Below are positions 19,285 through 28,597 of a stretch of 64,000 bases of DNA, piece by piece. The translations under genes and the position numbers were made by a program. Source of the DNA: Paracoccus beibuensis (lineage in GTDB: Bacteria > Pseudomonadota > Alphaproteobacteria > Rhodobacterales > Rhodobacteraceae); NCBI RefSeq assembly GCF_026162625.1, contig NZ_JAOTBD010000013.1, positions 18,331 to 82,330 on the forward strand, written 5' to 3'. The notes under the pieces are model-generated. The model was not told where the DNA came from. It worked only from the letters and a program-made list of their open reading frames with translations, and did no database searches. Position 1 is the stretch's first letter, and every line of letters begins with the position of its first letter.

Positions 19285-20784
19285 ATGAACGAGATTCATC
19301 ACTGGATCGACGGCAAGGAATACAAGGGCACGTCGGGTCGCTTTTCGGACGTCTTCAACCCCGCCACCGGCGAGGTTCAGGCGCGCCTGTCGCTGGCCAC
19401 CAAGGCCGAACTCGACCATGCCATCGAACGCGCCGCCAAGGCGCAGGTCGCCTGGGGCGCCACCAACCCGCAGCGTCGTGCGCGCGTCATGATGGCCTTC
19501 GTCGGCCTGATCAACCGCGACATGGACAAGCTGGCCGAGGTTCTGTCCTCGGAACACGGCAAGACCTTCGCCGACGCCAAGGGCGACGTCCAGCGCGGGC
19601 TTGAGGTGATCGAGTTCTGCATCGGCGCGCCGCACCTGCTGAAGGGCGAATTCACCGACAGCGCCGGCCCCGGCATCGACATGTATTCCATGCGCCAACC
19701 GCTTGGCGTCGTCGCAGGCATCACGCCCTTCAACTTTCCCGCCATGATTCCGTTGTGGAAGATGGGTCCCGCGCTGGCCGCCGGCAACGCCATGATCCTG
19801 AAGCCGTCGGAACGTGACCCCTCGGTCCCCCTGATGCTGGCCAGGCTGCTGCAAGAGGCCGGGCTGCCCGACGGCGTGCTGCAGGTCGTCAACGGCGACA
19901 AGGAGAGCGTGGACGCAATCCTCGACAACCCGACCGTCCAGGCGGTGGGCTTCGTGGGTTCGACCCCCATCGCGCAGTACATCTACGAACGCGCGGCGCA
20001 GACCGGCAAGCGCGCGCAGTGCTTCGGCGGCGCCAAGAACCACATGATCATCATGCCGGACGCCGATCTGGACCAGGCCGCCGATGCGCTGGTGGGCGCA
20101 GGCTATGGCGCGGCGGGCGAACGCTGCATGGCGATCTCGGTCGCGGTGCCGGTGGGCGACAAGACCGCCGACGCGCTGATCGAAAAGCTGGTCCCGCGGA
20201 TCGAAAAGCTGAAGGTCGGCCCCTGGACCGCCGGCAGCGACATCGACTATGGCCCCGTCGTCACCAAGGCGGCCCAGCAGAACATCCTGCGCCTGGTGCA
20301 GTCGGGCGTCGACCAGGGCGCGGAACTGGTCGTCGACGGCCGCGACTTCAAACTGCAGGGCTACGAGAACGGCTTCTTCGTCGGTCCTCACCTGTTTGAC
20401 CGTGTGACACCGGACATGGACATCTACAAGACCGAGATCTTCGGTCCGGTCCTGACCACCGTCCGCGCCGGCAGCTATGAAGAGGCAATCAAGCTGGCCA
20501 TGGACCACGAATACGGGAACGGCACGGCGATCTATACTCGTGACGGCGACACGGCTCGCGACTTTGCCAGCCGCATCAATATCGGCATGGTCGGAGTCAA
20601 CGTGCCGATCCCGGTGCCCCTGGCCTACCACACCTTCGGCGGCTGGAAGAAATCGGGCTTCGGCGACCTGAACCAGCACGGCCCGGACGCGTTCCGCTTC
20701 TATACGCGCACCAAGACCGTGACCGCGCGCTGGCCCTCGGGCATCAAGGAAGGCGGAGAGTTCAACTTCAAGGCCATGGACTGA
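19285..20784 (+). CDS. mmsA: Methylmalonate-semialdehyde dehydrogenase (CoA-acylating)
   Basis: MmsA (499 residues) converts methylmalonate semialdehyde plus CoA to propionyl-CoA, the last step of valine degradation, and also acts on malonate semialdehyde. Aldehyde dehydrogenase landmarks: [60 protein letters not shown], and the catalytic Cys281 in [11 protein letters not shown]. That motif (no Glu base as in hydrolytic ALDHs) is diagnostic for the CoA-acylating subgroup. The start has AGGAGGA upstream. Divergent LysR gene probably controls it. Confidence 0.95.
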   Translation: MNEIHHWIDGKEYKGTSGRFSDVFNPATGEVQARLSLATKAELDHAIERAAKAQVAWGATNPQRRARVMMAFVGLINRDMDKLAEVLSSEHGKTFADAKGDVQRGLEVIEFCIGAPHLLKGEFTDSAGPGIDMYSMRQPLGVVAGITPFNFPAMIPLWKMGPALAAGNAMILKPSERDPSVPLMLARLLQEAGLPDGVLQVVNGDKESVDAILDNPTVQAVGFVGSTPIAQYIYERAAQTGKRAQCFGGAKNHMIIMPDADLDQAADALVGAGYGAAGERCMAISVAVPVGDKTADALIEKLVPRIEKLKVGPWTAGSDIDYGPVVTKAAQQNILRLVQSGVDQGAELVVDGRDFKLQGYENGFFVGPHLFDRVTPDMDIYKTEIFGPVLTTVRAGSYEEAIKLAMDHEYGNGTAIYTRDGDTARDFASRINIGMVGVNVPIPVPLAYHTFGGWKKSGFGDLNQHGPDAFRFYTRTKTVTARWPSGIKEGGEFNFKAMD

Positions 20785-20809
20785 TCCGCCATCCATGCAA
20801 ACCTGTCCC

Positions 20810-20850
20810 GGGGGTCCGGGGGGCTCTCCCCCCGGCATCCGCGGGACGCA
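20810..20850. repeat. GC-rich hairpin repeat, copy 2
   Basis: Stem CCGGGGGG/CCCCCCGG (20816-20823 and 20828-20835) with a CTCT loop, then CATCCGCGGGACGCA. It closely matches the unit at 10928-10968. It follows the mmsA stop and may terminate that message. Confidence 0.6.
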
Positions 20851-20884
20851 CCAGCGCCCGTTCAGGTCTTCCCGAGGGACCGCC

Positions 20885-22015
20885 ATGAGCACAGAGCCTG
20901 ACTTCACCCTGGGCATCGAAGAGGAATACCTTCTTGTCGATGCCGAAACATGCGATCTTGCCACAGCACCGCAGGCGCTGATGGAAGCCTGCAAGGTCGA
21001 CCTGGGCGACCAGGTCAGCCCTGAATTCCTGCGCTGCCAGATCGAGATCGGCACGCCTGTATCGTCTGACATCCGGCAGGCCCGCGACCACCTGCGCCGC
21101 CTGCGCGCCACTGTCGCCCGTCATGCCGCCGATCATGGGCTGGCGCCGATTTCGGCGTCCTGCCATCCCTTCGCCGACTGGCGCGACCAGGACCACACCG
21201 ACAAGGACCGCTACAACCAGCTGTCGCGCGACATGGGCGGGGTCGCACGGCGCATGCTGATCTGCGGGATGCATGTGCATGTCGGCATCCCCGATCCGTC
21301 GCAGCGCATCGACCTGATGGGGCAGCTGACCTACTTCCTGCCGCACCTGCTGGCGCTTTCGGCCTCCAGCCCCTTCTGGCTGGGAGAGGACACTGGCCTC
21401 GCGTCCTACCGCACCACCGTCTTCGGCGACATGCCCCGCACGGGCCTGCCCCCCGCCTTTGGCAGTTGGGCGGAATACGAACGTTCGCTGAATGCGCTGA
21501 CGGATCTGGGCATCATCGAGGACAGCAGCAAGATTTGGTGGGACCTGCGCCCCTCGTGCAAGTTCCCCACGCTGGAAACCCGCATCTGCGATGCCTGCCC
21601 CCGGGCCGAGGATGCCGTGACGCTGGCGGCGCTGATCCAGGCCACGCTGCGGATGCTGTGGCGGCTGTCGCGCAGGAACCAGCGCTGGCGGCAATACGAT
21701 GCCTTCCTTGTCGGCGAGAACCGCTGGCGCGCCGCCCGCTACGGCACGACCGAGGGGTTGATCGACTTCGGCGCCGGGGCGATCCTGCAGCTCGACCGGA
21801 TCGCCGAGGACTGGCTGGAACTGATCGCCCAGGACGCCGACGCGCTGGACAGCCAGCCCGCCGTTGCCCACCTGCGCGACATGGTCGCCCGCGGCACCTC
21901 GGCCGACGCGCAGCGCAACGTGGCCGGCCTCGCCCGCGCCGCCGGTGCGACCGAGGAGGAGGCCCTGCGCGCCGTCACCCGCCACCTGATCGAGGAGTTT
22001 CGCCACGACCTCTGA
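20885..22015 (+). CDS. YbdK-type carboxylate-amine ligase (GCS2 superfamily)
   Basis: A 376-residue protein of the glutamate-cysteine ligase 2 family. It opens [13 protein letters not shown] (the metal-binding Glu cluster), then [23 protein letters not shown] and [13 protein letters not shown], all typical of YbdK proteins. E. coli YbdK has weak glutamate-cysteine ligase activity; the true substrates are unknown. The ATG at 20885 follows TTCCCGAGGGACCGCC; an upstream frame runs through the hairpin repeat and is rejected. It sits between mmsA and the isobutyryl-CoA dehydrogenase gene with no obvious metabolic link to valine. Confidence 0.88.
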   Translation: MSTEPDFTLGIEEEYLLVDAETCDLATAPQALMEACKVDLGDQVSPEFLRCQIEIGTPVSSDIRQARDHLRRLRATVARHAADHGLAPISASCHPFADWRDQDHTDKDRYNQLSRDMGGVARRMLICGMHVHVGIPDPSQRIDLMGQLTYFLPHLLALSASSPFWLGEDTGLASYRTTVFGDMPRTGLPPAFGSWAEYERSLNALTDLGIIEDSSKIWWDLRPSCKFPTLETRICDACPRAEDAVTLAALIQATLRMLWRLSRRNQRWRQYDAFLVGENRWRAARYGTTEGLIDFGAGAILQLDRIAEDWLELIAQDADALDSQPAVAHLRDMVARGTSADAQRNVAGLARAAGATEEEALRAVTRHLIEEFRHDL

Positions 22016-22049
22016 CAGCGGCACTTGCAACACTTCTGCAACATCTGCC

Positions 22050-22069
22050 AATTAAACGACTGTTCAATT
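22050..22069. promoter_or_regulatory. TetR-like operator candidate before the valine operon
   Basis: AATTAAAC-GACT-GTTCAATT is a 20-bp inverted repeat with one mismatch, 28 bases upstream of the acyl-CoA dehydrogenase gene. The form resembles TetR-family sites of fatty-acid and branched-chain degradation genes. The regulator gene is not in the window. Confidence 0.5.
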
Positions 22070-22096
22070 CACCCAGATCCGGGGAGGGGATGACGC

Positions 22097-23242
22097 ATGG
22101 ATTTCACACTGACCGAGGAACAGCAGGCCATCTTCGACATGGCCCGCGAATTCGGCCAAGCCCGCATCGCGCCCCATGCGCGGGCGTGGGAGGCTGACGG
22201 CACGATCCCCCGCGACCTCTGGCCCGAGGTGGCCGAGCTTGGTCTTGGCGGCATCTTCGTCAACGAGGATCACGGCGGCACCGGGCTGACGCGGCTTGAC
22301 GGAACGCTGATCTTCGAAGCGCTGTCGATGGCCTGCCCCTCGGTCGCGTCCTTCCTGTCGATCCACAACATGTGCGGCGGGATGATCGACAAGTTCGGAT
22401 CGGCCGAGGACAGGGAACGCTGGCTGCCCGACCTCTGCGCGATGCGAAAGATCTTCAGCTATTGCCTGACCGAACCCGGCAGCGGATCGGACGCAGCCGC
22501 ACTGCGAACGCGGGCCGAGCGCGACGATCAGGGCTGGCGGCTGAACGGCACCAAGGCGTTCATCTCCGGCGGCAGCTATTCCGACGCCTACATCGTGATG
22601 GTCCGCACCGGCAAAGACGGCGCCCGGGGCATCAGCACCGTCATCGTCCAAGACGGAACCCCCGGCCTGACGTTCGGTGCCTTGGAGGACAAGATGGGCT
22701 GGCGGTCGCAGCCGACCGCGCAGGTGCAGTTCGACGACTGCGCCATTCCCGCCGCCAACCTGCTGGGCGAGGAAGGGAGCGGCTTCTCCTACGCCATGGC
22801 CGGGCTCGACGGTGGCCGGCTGAACATCGCGGCGGCGGCTCTGGGCGGGGCGCAGGCGGCGCTGGATGCGACGCTGGCCTACATGGCCGACCGCAAGGCC
22901 TTCGGAAAGTCGCTGGACCAGTTCCAGGCCCTGCAGTTCCGCCTGGCTGAAATGGAGACGGCGCTGCAATCGAGCCGCATCTTCCTGCGACAGGCGGCAT
23001 GGAAGCTGGACCAGGGCGCGCAGGACGCCAGCAAGTTCTGCGCCATGGCCAAGCTGCACGTCACCGACCGCGCCTTCGACGTGGCCAACCAGTGCCTGCA
23101 GCTGCATGGCGGCTATGGCTACCTTGCCGACTACGGGATCGAGAAGATCGTCCGCGACCTGCGCGTCCACCAGATCCTGGAGGGCACGAACGAGATCATG
23201 CGCCTGATCGTCAGCCGCGCCCTTCTAGCCGAACGGAGGTAG
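22097..23242 (+). CDS. Acyl-CoA dehydrogenase, probable isobutyryl-CoA dehydrogenase
   Basis: A 381-residue flavoprotein of the acyl-CoA dehydrogenase family. It has CLTEPGSGSDAAALRT (FAD/substrate loop), GWRSQPTAQVQFDDC, YMADRKAFGKSLDQFQALQF, LQLHGGYGYLADYGIEKIVRD and the catalytic Glu362 in LEGTNEIMR. The combination with HIBCH, mmsB and mmsA as neighbours, and the ACAD8-like SIHNMCGGMIDKFG, indicate isobutyryl-CoA oxidation to methacrylyl-CoA in valine degradation. Electrons would go to ETF. The next gene starts one base after the stop. Confidence 0.88.
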   Translation: MDFTLTEEQQAIFDMAREFGQARIAPHARAWEADGTIPRDLWPEVAELGLGGIFVNEDHGGTGLTRLDGTLIFEALSMACPSVASFLSIHNMCGGMIDKFGSAEDRERWLPDLCAMRKIFSYCLTEPGSGSDAAALRTRAERDDQGWRLNGTKAFISGGSYSDAYIVMVRTGKDGARGISTVIVQDGTPGLTFGALEDKMGWRSQPTAQVQFDDCAIPAANLLGEEGSGFSYAMAGLDGGRLNIAAAALGGAQAALDATLAYMADRKAFGKSLDQFQALQFRLAEMETALQSSRIFLRQAAWKLDQGAQDASKFCAMAKLHVTDRAFDVANQCLQLHGGYGYLADYGIEKIVRDLRVHQILEGTNEIMRLIVSRALLAERR

Positions 23243-23243
23243 A

Positions 23244-24242
23244 ATGGACGACCTGAACATCCGCAAATCCGGCCGCGCCGGCCGCATCACCTTCACCCGC
23301 CCCAAGACGCTGAACGCGCTGAGCCACCCGATGGCACTGGCGATCCAACAGGCATTGGACGGCTGGCGCGACGATCCCGATGTCGCGCTGGTCATTCTCG
23401 ACGCCGAGGGCGACCGCGCCTTCTGCGCCGGCGGCGACATCGCGGCGGTCCATCACGCCGGACTGGCGGGCGATCACCGCGTCGGGCGCGACTTCTTCCG
23501 CGACGAATACCGCATGAACGCGACCATCGCGGACTATCCCAAGCCGGTGGTCGCCTTCATGCAGGGCTTCGTGATGGGCGGCGGCGTCGGCGTCGGCTGC
23601 CATGCCAGCCATCGCATCGTGGGCGACACGACCCGCGTCTCCATGCCGGAAAGCGGCATCGGCCTGATCCCCGACGTGGGCGGCAGCTGGCTTCTGGGCC
23701 ACGCACCGGGGCGAATCGGCGAATACCTGGCCCTGACCGGCGCCCGCATGGGCCCGGGCGACGCGATCCATACCGGATTCGCGGACCTCTTCATCCCCGA
23801 GGCGGAATGGCCGGCCCTGATCGCGACGCTTGAGGCCGAGGGCAACACCGCCTGTCTTGCCGGTCATCCCGCACCCGAGTCCCCGCTGGCGACGCGCGAC
23901 CTGTCGGCCTTTGGCGGCAGACATGTCGCCGACATCATCGCCGCGCTGCCCGAGGGGGACGAGGTAGCCGCCCTGCGCCGCAACTCTCCGCTGTCGATGG
24001 CGGCGGGGCTGGCGCTGGTGCGTGCCGCCCGGGGCGACGCCCGCATCCAGCAGTCGCTGGCGCGCGAGTATCGCTTCACCGCCCGTGCCACCGCCGAAAG
24101 CGATTTCCTGGAGGGGGTGCGGGCACAGATCATCGACAAGGATCGCAGCCCCCGCTGGACGGCCGAGGCCAGCGACGACAAGGTGGGGGCCATGCTGGCG
24201 CCGCTGCCGGATGACGACCTGCTTTGGGAGGATACGGAATGA
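23244..24242 (+). CDS. 3-hydroxyisobutyryl-CoA hydrolase (enoyl-CoA hydratase family)
   Basis: A 332-residue crotonase-fold protein of the HIBCH type. FTRPKTLNALSHPMALAI opens the fold, AFCAGGDIAAVHHAG is the first oxyanion-hole region, and FMQGFVMGGGVGVGCHASHR with MPESGIGLIPDVGGSWLL contains the catalytic Glu and Asp specific to HIBCH. It frees 3-hydroxyisobutyrate from its CoA ester in valine degradation. A GGAGG-type site just before the ATG overlaps the end of the dehydrogenase gene; its own stop overlaps mmsB (ATGA). The methacrylyl-CoA hydratase needed before it is not in the window. Confidence 0.9.
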   Translation: MDDLNIRKSGRAGRITFTRPKTLNALSHPMALAIQQALDGWRDDPDVALVILDAEGDRAFCAGGDIAAVHHAGLAGDHRVGRDFFRDEYRMNATIADYPKPVVAFMQGFVMGGGVGVGCHASHRIVGDTTRVSMPESGIGLIPDVGGSWLLGHAPGRIGEYLALTGARMGPGDAIHTGFADLFIPEAEWPALIATLEAEGNTACLAGHPAPESPLATRDLSAFGGRHVADIIAALPEGDEVAALRRNSPLSMAAGLALVRAARGDARIQQSLAREYRFTARATAESDFLEGVRAQIIDKDRSPRWTAEASDDKVGAMLAPLPDDDLLWEDTE

Positions 24243-25108
24243 AGATCGGGTTCATTGGTCTGGGCAACATGGGCGCGCCGATGGCCGTCAACCTGGCGAA
24301 GGCAGGCCACAAGGTGACGGGGTTTGACACCGCGGCACCCGAGCCCGATGGCGTCATTGCCGCGACCTCGGCGGCCGAGGCCGCGCGGGACGCCGACGTG
24401 GTGATCGCCATGCTGCCGAACGGCAAGATCCTGCGTGCCGTCGCCGATCAGGTCATTCCCGCCATGAAGACGGGCGCGGTCTTCTGCGATTGCTCAACCG
24501 TGGACGTGGACAGCGCCCGCGCGGTGGCGGACGCCGCGCTGGCAGCGGGGCTGGGGGCGCTTGACGCGCCCGTGTCGGGCGGCATCGGCGGCGCGCAGGC
24601 CGGAACGCTGACCTTCATGGTCGGCGGCCGCGCCGACGCCTTCGCCGCGGTCGAGCCGCTGTTCCAGGTCATGGGGCAAAAGGCCGTCCATTGCGGCGAC
24701 AGTGGCGCGGGCCAGGCGGCCAAGATCTGCAATAACATGATCCTGGGCGTCACCATGATCGCCACCTGCGAGGCCTTCGCCATGGCCGACAAGTTGGGAC
24801 TCGACCGGCAGAAGATGTTCGATGTCGTGTCCACCAGCTCGGGCTATAGCTGGAGCATGAATGCCTATTGCCCCGCCCCGGGCATCGGGCCGAAAAGCCC
24901 CGCCGACAACGACTACAAGCCGGGATTTGCGGCCGAATTGATGCTGAAGGACCTGAACCTGTCGCAGCAGGCCGCCGAATCGGCGGGGGCCGACACGCCG
25001 ATGGGCGCCCTGGCCCGCAGCCTCTACGAACGATTCGTCGAGCGCGAGGACGGCCTCGGACGTGACTTTTCTGCCATGCTGCCCAGGTTTGTCGGCAGGA
25101 ACGGCTGA
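24239..25108 (+). CDS. mmsB: 3-hydroxyisobutyrate dehydrogenase
   Basis: MmsB (289 residues) oxidises 3-hydroxyisobutyrate to methylmalonate semialdehyde with NAD, feeding MmsA. The beta-hydroxyacid dehydrogenase motifs are FIGLGNMGAPMAVNLAKAG (residues 5-23), DAPVSGGIGGAQAGTLTFMV (substrate binding), and GQAAKICNNMILGV with catalytic Lys162. KDLNLSQQAAES near the C-terminus is the cofactor/NMLxKD-type block. The start at 24239 overlaps the HIBCH stop; a longer frame by five codons has no support. Confidence 0.94.
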   Translation: MKIGFIGLGNMGAPMAVNLAKAGHKVTGFDTAAPEPDGVIAATSAAEAARDADVVIAMLPNGKILRAVADQVIPAMKTGAVFCDCSTVDVDSARAVADAALAAGLGALDAPVSGGIGGAQAGTLTFMVGGRADAFAAVEPLFQVMGQKAVHCGDSGAGQAAKICNNMILGVTMIATCEAFAMADKLGLDRQKMFDVVSTSSGYSWSMNAYCPAPGIGPKSPADNDYKPGFAAELMLKDLNLSQQAAESAGADTPMGALARSLYERFVEREDGLGRDFSAMLPRFVGRNG

Positions 25109-25197
25109 AGATGGTCCTTTCGGACATCTTGTAAAGGAACCCTTAACCCGGCATGTGGTTGACGGGTAACCGAGCAGGATCTGACGGAGCAGCGCCC

Positions 25198-25515
25198 ATG
25201 CGGCTGTCGCCACGCATAACAGCGGCGTCACTGGCCTTGGTGGTGACAACGGCGGTCGTCGTGCTGGACCGGCGCGAACCGCTGGCACCCCGCCCGGCCC
25301 ATGCCGACGAGGCGGGCATCGTCGCGACGCCCGTCATCGGCGATGTTCCCCGCGAAGGTCTTGTGACGCCGATCGAGCGACCGGGCATCTTTGGCCTTGG
25401 CATTAGTCCTTCGGGCAGCCGCTACGCCATGGTTGGCGGTTATCTTGTCCGGATCGACCTGAAGTCGGGAAAGATCGTGTCGATCCTGCGTCGTCTGCCG
25501 ACCATGCAACACTGA
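25198..25515 (+). CDS. Small secreted protein with RcnB-like C-terminus, copy 1
   Basis: A 105-residue protein. Residues 1-20 (MRLSPRITAASLALVVTTAV) form a signal peptide or anchor. The C-terminal 45 residues, with RPGIFGLGISPSG, RYAMVGGYLVRIDLKSGKIV and SILRRLP, resemble the RcnB/CigR-like periplasmic module (Gly-Leu-x-x-x-Pro, then Y..VGg.lVriD..tG.i..vl). The gene immediately downstream encodes a paralogue. ATG at 25198 has GGAG nine bases before it. Function unknown; RcnB itself is linked to periplasmic nickel/cobalt balance, but the likeness is partial. Confidence 0.6.
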   Translation: MRLSPRITAASLALVVTTAVVVLDRREPLAPRPAHADEAGIVATPVIGDVPREGLVTPIERPGIFGLGISPSGSRYAMVGGYLVRIDLKSGKIVSILRRLPTMQH

Positions 25516-25588
25516 TCTGCAGTCGCAGCGTGGCACGGAACCAGCCTCGACGCGGCGTGTTGATTCGCATGAATGACAGAGGAATGAC

Positions 25589-25918
25589 ATGACCCCGCTG
25601 CACCCACTGGCCGCCGCGGCGGTCGGGGGACTGCTGAGCCTGACAGCCATCTTCGCCCCTGATCCGCCAGAGCCTGCCGTCGACTATCCGATCCCAGTCT
25701 GCGGCCCGGCTTGCCTTGCGGCAAGCCCGACCTTCGCGGTCGGCGATTTTGCGCCCAGGGACCAGGTCCACCTGATCACGCATCCTGGGCGCTATGGTCT
25801 GTCGACGCCTCCGTTTGGCGACAGCTATGCGGTGATTGGCGGCTTCCTCGTGCGTCTTGATCCTGAACACCGCCGGATCGAGTCGGTCCTGCGGCCCGTG
25901 CCCCGGATCCTCGACTAG
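25589..25918 (+). CDS. Small secreted protein with RcnB-like C-terminus, copy 2
   Basis: A 109-residue protein, paralogous to the previous gene in its last 45 residues: HPGRYGLSTPPFGDSYAVIG, then GFLVRLDPEHRRIESVLRPV. The N-terminus MTPLHPLAAAAVGGLLSLTA is a signal-like segment; the middle has Cys-Gly-Pro-Ala-Cys, a CxxxC motif absent from copy 1. The start has AGAGGA before it. The stop shares the palindrome CTAG with the stop of the convergent recN. Function unknown. Confidence 0.6.
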   Translation: MTPLHPLAAAAVGGLLSLTAIFAPDPPEPAVDYPIPVCGPACLAASPTFAVGDFAPRDQVHLITHPGRYGLSTPPFGDSYAVIGGFLVRLDPEHRRIESVLRPVPRILD

Positions 25919-27561
25919 CCGTCCAGCAGCGCGCGCGCAGCTTCGGTTGCGGCCTCTGTCACGCGATCGCCCGACAGCATCCGCGCGATCTCGGCCACGC
26001 GGTCCGGCTCTGACAGCTGAACAACGGTCGAGGTGGTCATGCCGTCGGCCACGGACTTCGCCACCCGGAAATGAACCTGGCCCAGAGCCGCGACCTGCGG
26101 CGAGTGGGTGATGACCAGCACCTGCGCATCCGAGGCCAGCGTCTGCAGGCGCCGCCCCACCGCATCCGCCGTCGCGCCGCCAACACCCCGGTCGATCTCG
26201 TCGAAGATCATCACCAGCGCGTCGTTTCCGCGCGCCAGGCACACCTTCAGCGCCAGCAGGAAGCGCGACAGCTCACCGCCCGAGGCGATCTTGTCCAAGG
26301 GTCCCGAGGGCGCGCCAGGATTGGTGGCGACCGTGAAGGCGACGGTATCGCGCCCGTCGGGCCCCGCCTCGGCGGGGGTAACGAGGGTTTCGAAGACCGC
26401 GCGTTCCATCTTCAAGGGCGCGAGTTCGGCGGTGACCGCAAGATCCAGCTGGCGCGCCGCGTCCTGCCGCGCCGTCGTCAGTGCCGCCGCGCCCGCTTCA
26501 TAGGCTTCCGCGGCAGATCGGTCGGCGGCGCGCAACGCGCCGATCTCGGCCTCTCCGGCGTCGATCTGGCCCAGCCTCTGGCGCAGATCCTCGGCCAGGG
26601 CGGCCAGGTCATCTGGCAACACGTTGTGCTTGCGGGCCAGCCCCCGAAGCGCGAACAGCCGCTCCTCGGTCGCCTCCAGCGCGGCGGGATCGAAATCGAG
26701 CGCCCTCAGCGTATCCTCGACCCCCTTCGTCGCCTCGCCCAGTTCGACAAGTGCCCGGGACAGCGCCGCCAGCGGCTCATCGAGACGGCCCTCGGCCTGC
26801 TCGGCCGCGCCCTCCAGCCAGCGCGCGGCATCGACCATCGCGGCTTCGGCGCCGTTGCCGCCCAGCATCTGCAGCGCCCGGGCGACGTCGTCACGTATCC
26901 GCTCGGCCCCCTGCATGGCCCGCCGCGAGACGTCCAGGCGCTGTTCCTCGCCTCGTTCGGGACCCAGCTTGTCCAGTTCGGCCACAGCGTGGCGCAGGAA
27001 TTCCTCTTCCTGCCGCGCCGCCTCCAGCGCAGCCTCAGCGTCAGCCAGGGCACGGGCGGCCTGCCGGCGCGCGGTCCAGGCGGAGCGCACCGGCGTCAGG
27101 TCCAGCGCGCCAAAGACGTCCAGCAACGCCCGGTGCCCACGCGGGTTCAGAAGACCCCGGTCGTCATGCTGGCCGTGCAGCTCGACCAAGGTTTCGGACA
27201 GCTGGCGCAGCACCTCGCCAGAGACGCGCCGGTCGTTGACCCAACCTGTCTTGCGGCCGTCCAACCCGTTCACGCGGCGCAGGATCAGCTCGTCATCGTC
27301 GATGTTGATCCCGGCCTCGGCCAGAACTTCGCGTGCCGGGTGGGACGCCGGCAGGTCGAAGACCGCCTGCACCTCGCCCTGCGCCGCACCTTGCCGCACA
27401 AGGTCTGCCCGGCTGCGCCAGCCCAGGACGAAGCCAAGGCAGTCCAGCAGGATCGACTTGCCCGCCCCCGTCTCTCCGGTCAGGACGTTCAGGCCCGAAC
27501 CGAAAACCAGCTCCAGCCGCTCGATCAGCAGCATGTCGCGGATGTCGAGCGACCTCAGCAT
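25915..27561 (-). CDS. recN: DNA repair protein RecN
   Basis: RecN (548 residues) is an SMC-like ATPase acting in double-strand-break repair. Walker A GETGAGKSI is at about residues 29-37, two long coiled-coil arms span roughly 150-360, and the C-terminal half has the signature KIASGGELSRFLLALKV and Walker B MIFDEIDRGVGG, then VITHSPQVAALG. The ATG giving MLRSLDIRDMLLIERLEL is chosen; the frame extends 47 codons further without family similarity. It closes the division cluster and follows bamD by 37 bases. Confidence 0.96.
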   Translation of the reverse strand: MLRSLDIRDMLLIERLELVFGSGLNVLTGETGAGKSILLDCLGFVLGWRSRADLVRQGAAQGEVQAVFDLPASHPAREVLAEAGINIDDDELILRRVNGLDGRKTGWVNDRRVSGEVLRQLSETLVELHGQHDDRGLLNPRGHRALLDVFGALDLTPVRSAWTARRQAARALADAEAALEAARQEEEFLRHAVAELDKLGPERGEEQRLDVSRRAMQGAERIRDDVARALQMLGGNGAEAAMVDAARWLEGAAEQAEGRLDEPLAALSRALVELGEATKGVEDTLRALDFDPAALEATEERLFALRGLARKHNVLPDDLAALAEDLRQRLGQIDAGEAEIGALRAADRSAAEAYEAGAAALTTARQDAARQLDLAVTAELAPLKMERAVFETLVTPAEAGPDGRDTVAFTVATNPGAPSGPLDKIASGGELSRFLLALKVCLARGNDALVMIFDEIDRGVGGATADAVGRRLQTLASDAQVLVITHSPQVAALGQVHFRVAKSVADGMTTSTVVQLSEPDRVAEIARMLSGDRVTEAATEAARALLDG

Positions 27562-27598
27562 GACGGCGCCCGCAGCGCCGGTGCGCGGCGCGATTCCA

Positions 27599-28453
27599 TC
27601 AGAGCCAGCGACCCTCGACCGTCTGCCGGTACACATTCCCCAGCCAGCTGTTGCCGCGCACTTCGGGCGACAGGCCGCGGCCGCGCAGCTGGCGGAACGC
27701 ATCTTCGTAGAAGGGCGAGGACTGGAAGTTGTAGCCCAGGATGGCGCCCGCCGTCTGCGCCTCGTCCGTCAGGCCGAGCGCCAGATAGGCCTCGACCAGC
27801 CGCAGCAGCGCTTCGGGCGTCTGGGTGGTGGTCTGAAACTCCTCGACCACGACGCGGAAGCGGTTGATGGCGGCCGTATAATGGCCGCGCTTGAGGTAAT
27901 AGCGCCCGATCTCCATCTCTTTCGCGGCAAGATGGTCGAAGGCCAGGTCGAACTTGAGGATGGCGCTGCGCGCATACTCGCTGTCGGGATATCGTTCGAT
28001 CACGGTGCGCAGCCCCTGCAGCGCCTGGAAGGTCAGGCCCTGGTCACGGCCCACGTCGTCGATCTGGTCGTAATATGACAGTGCCAGAAGATACTGCGCA
28101 TAGGCCGCGTCCTCATCCCCCGGATAGGTGTCGAGGAACCGCTGCGCCGCGGCGCGGGCCTCTTCATAGTTGCCGGCCTTGTGGTTGCCGAAGGCCTGCA
28201 TGATCAGGGCGCGCTTGGCCCATTCGGAGTAGGGGTAGAGACGCTCGATCTCGCTGAAATAGAAGACCGCGTCTTCCGGCTCGCGGCTGTTCTCGAGCTC
28301 GTACTCGCCGCGGCGATAGATTTCGGCCGCATCGTACTGGTCCAGGTTCTGGCGCTGCGCGCGATCCCGGTCGCCGCCGCATCCCGTCAGAAGCAGTCCG
28401 GCAAGCACCGCAGCCATCACCGAAGCCGAAGTTTTCGCGCCCGCCATCTTCAC
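27599..28453 (-). CDS. bamD: Outer membrane assembly lipoprotein BamD
   Basis: BamD (284 residues) is the essential lipoprotein partner of BamA in folding outer-membrane proteins. The lipobox LLTGC ends a signal peptide (lipidated Cys25), and the mature part has five TPR-like repeats, with YRRGEYELENSREPEDAVFY, SEWAKRALIMQAFGNHKAGN and YPGDEDAAYAQYLLALSYYD typical of ComL/BamD. It lies between lpxC and recN, as in other Rhodobacteraceae. Confidence 0.96.
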   Translation of the reverse strand: MKMAGAKTSASVMAAVLAGLLLTGCGGDRDRAQRQNLDQYDAAEIYRRGEYELENSREPEDAVFYFSEIERLYPYSEWAKRALIMQAFGNHKAGNYEEARAAAQRFLDTYPGDEDAAYAQYLLALSYYDQIDDVGRDQGLTFQALQGLRTVIERYPDSEYARSAILKFDLAFDHLAAKEMEIGRYYLKRGHYTAAINRFRVVVEEFQTTTQTPEALLRLVEAYLALGLTDEAQTAGAILGYNFQSSPFYEDAFRQLRGRGLSPEVRGNSWLGNVYRQTVEGRWL

Positions 28454-28597
28454 CCTGCCCTAAGATCCTTGCCGTCGACAGGCCCCGTCGGGGGGCGCTG
28501 CCGGCATCTGGTAGCACAGAACATCAGGGGGCGCAAAATGGCAATCCGTTGAATTCTGCATGGCTTTGCAAGCACGCGTGCAAGCAGCCACCGCGGC

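Noticed and set aside
25107..25131. Hairpin AAGATGGTCC/GGACATCTT after mmsB as terminator
   Set aside because: Stem has a bulge and no T-run follows; too weak to call.
28567..28586. Direct repeat TGCAAGCA around GCACGCGTGC between lpxC and bamD
   Set aside because: Short, in GC-rich DNA, without a known binding protein; not enough to call an operator.
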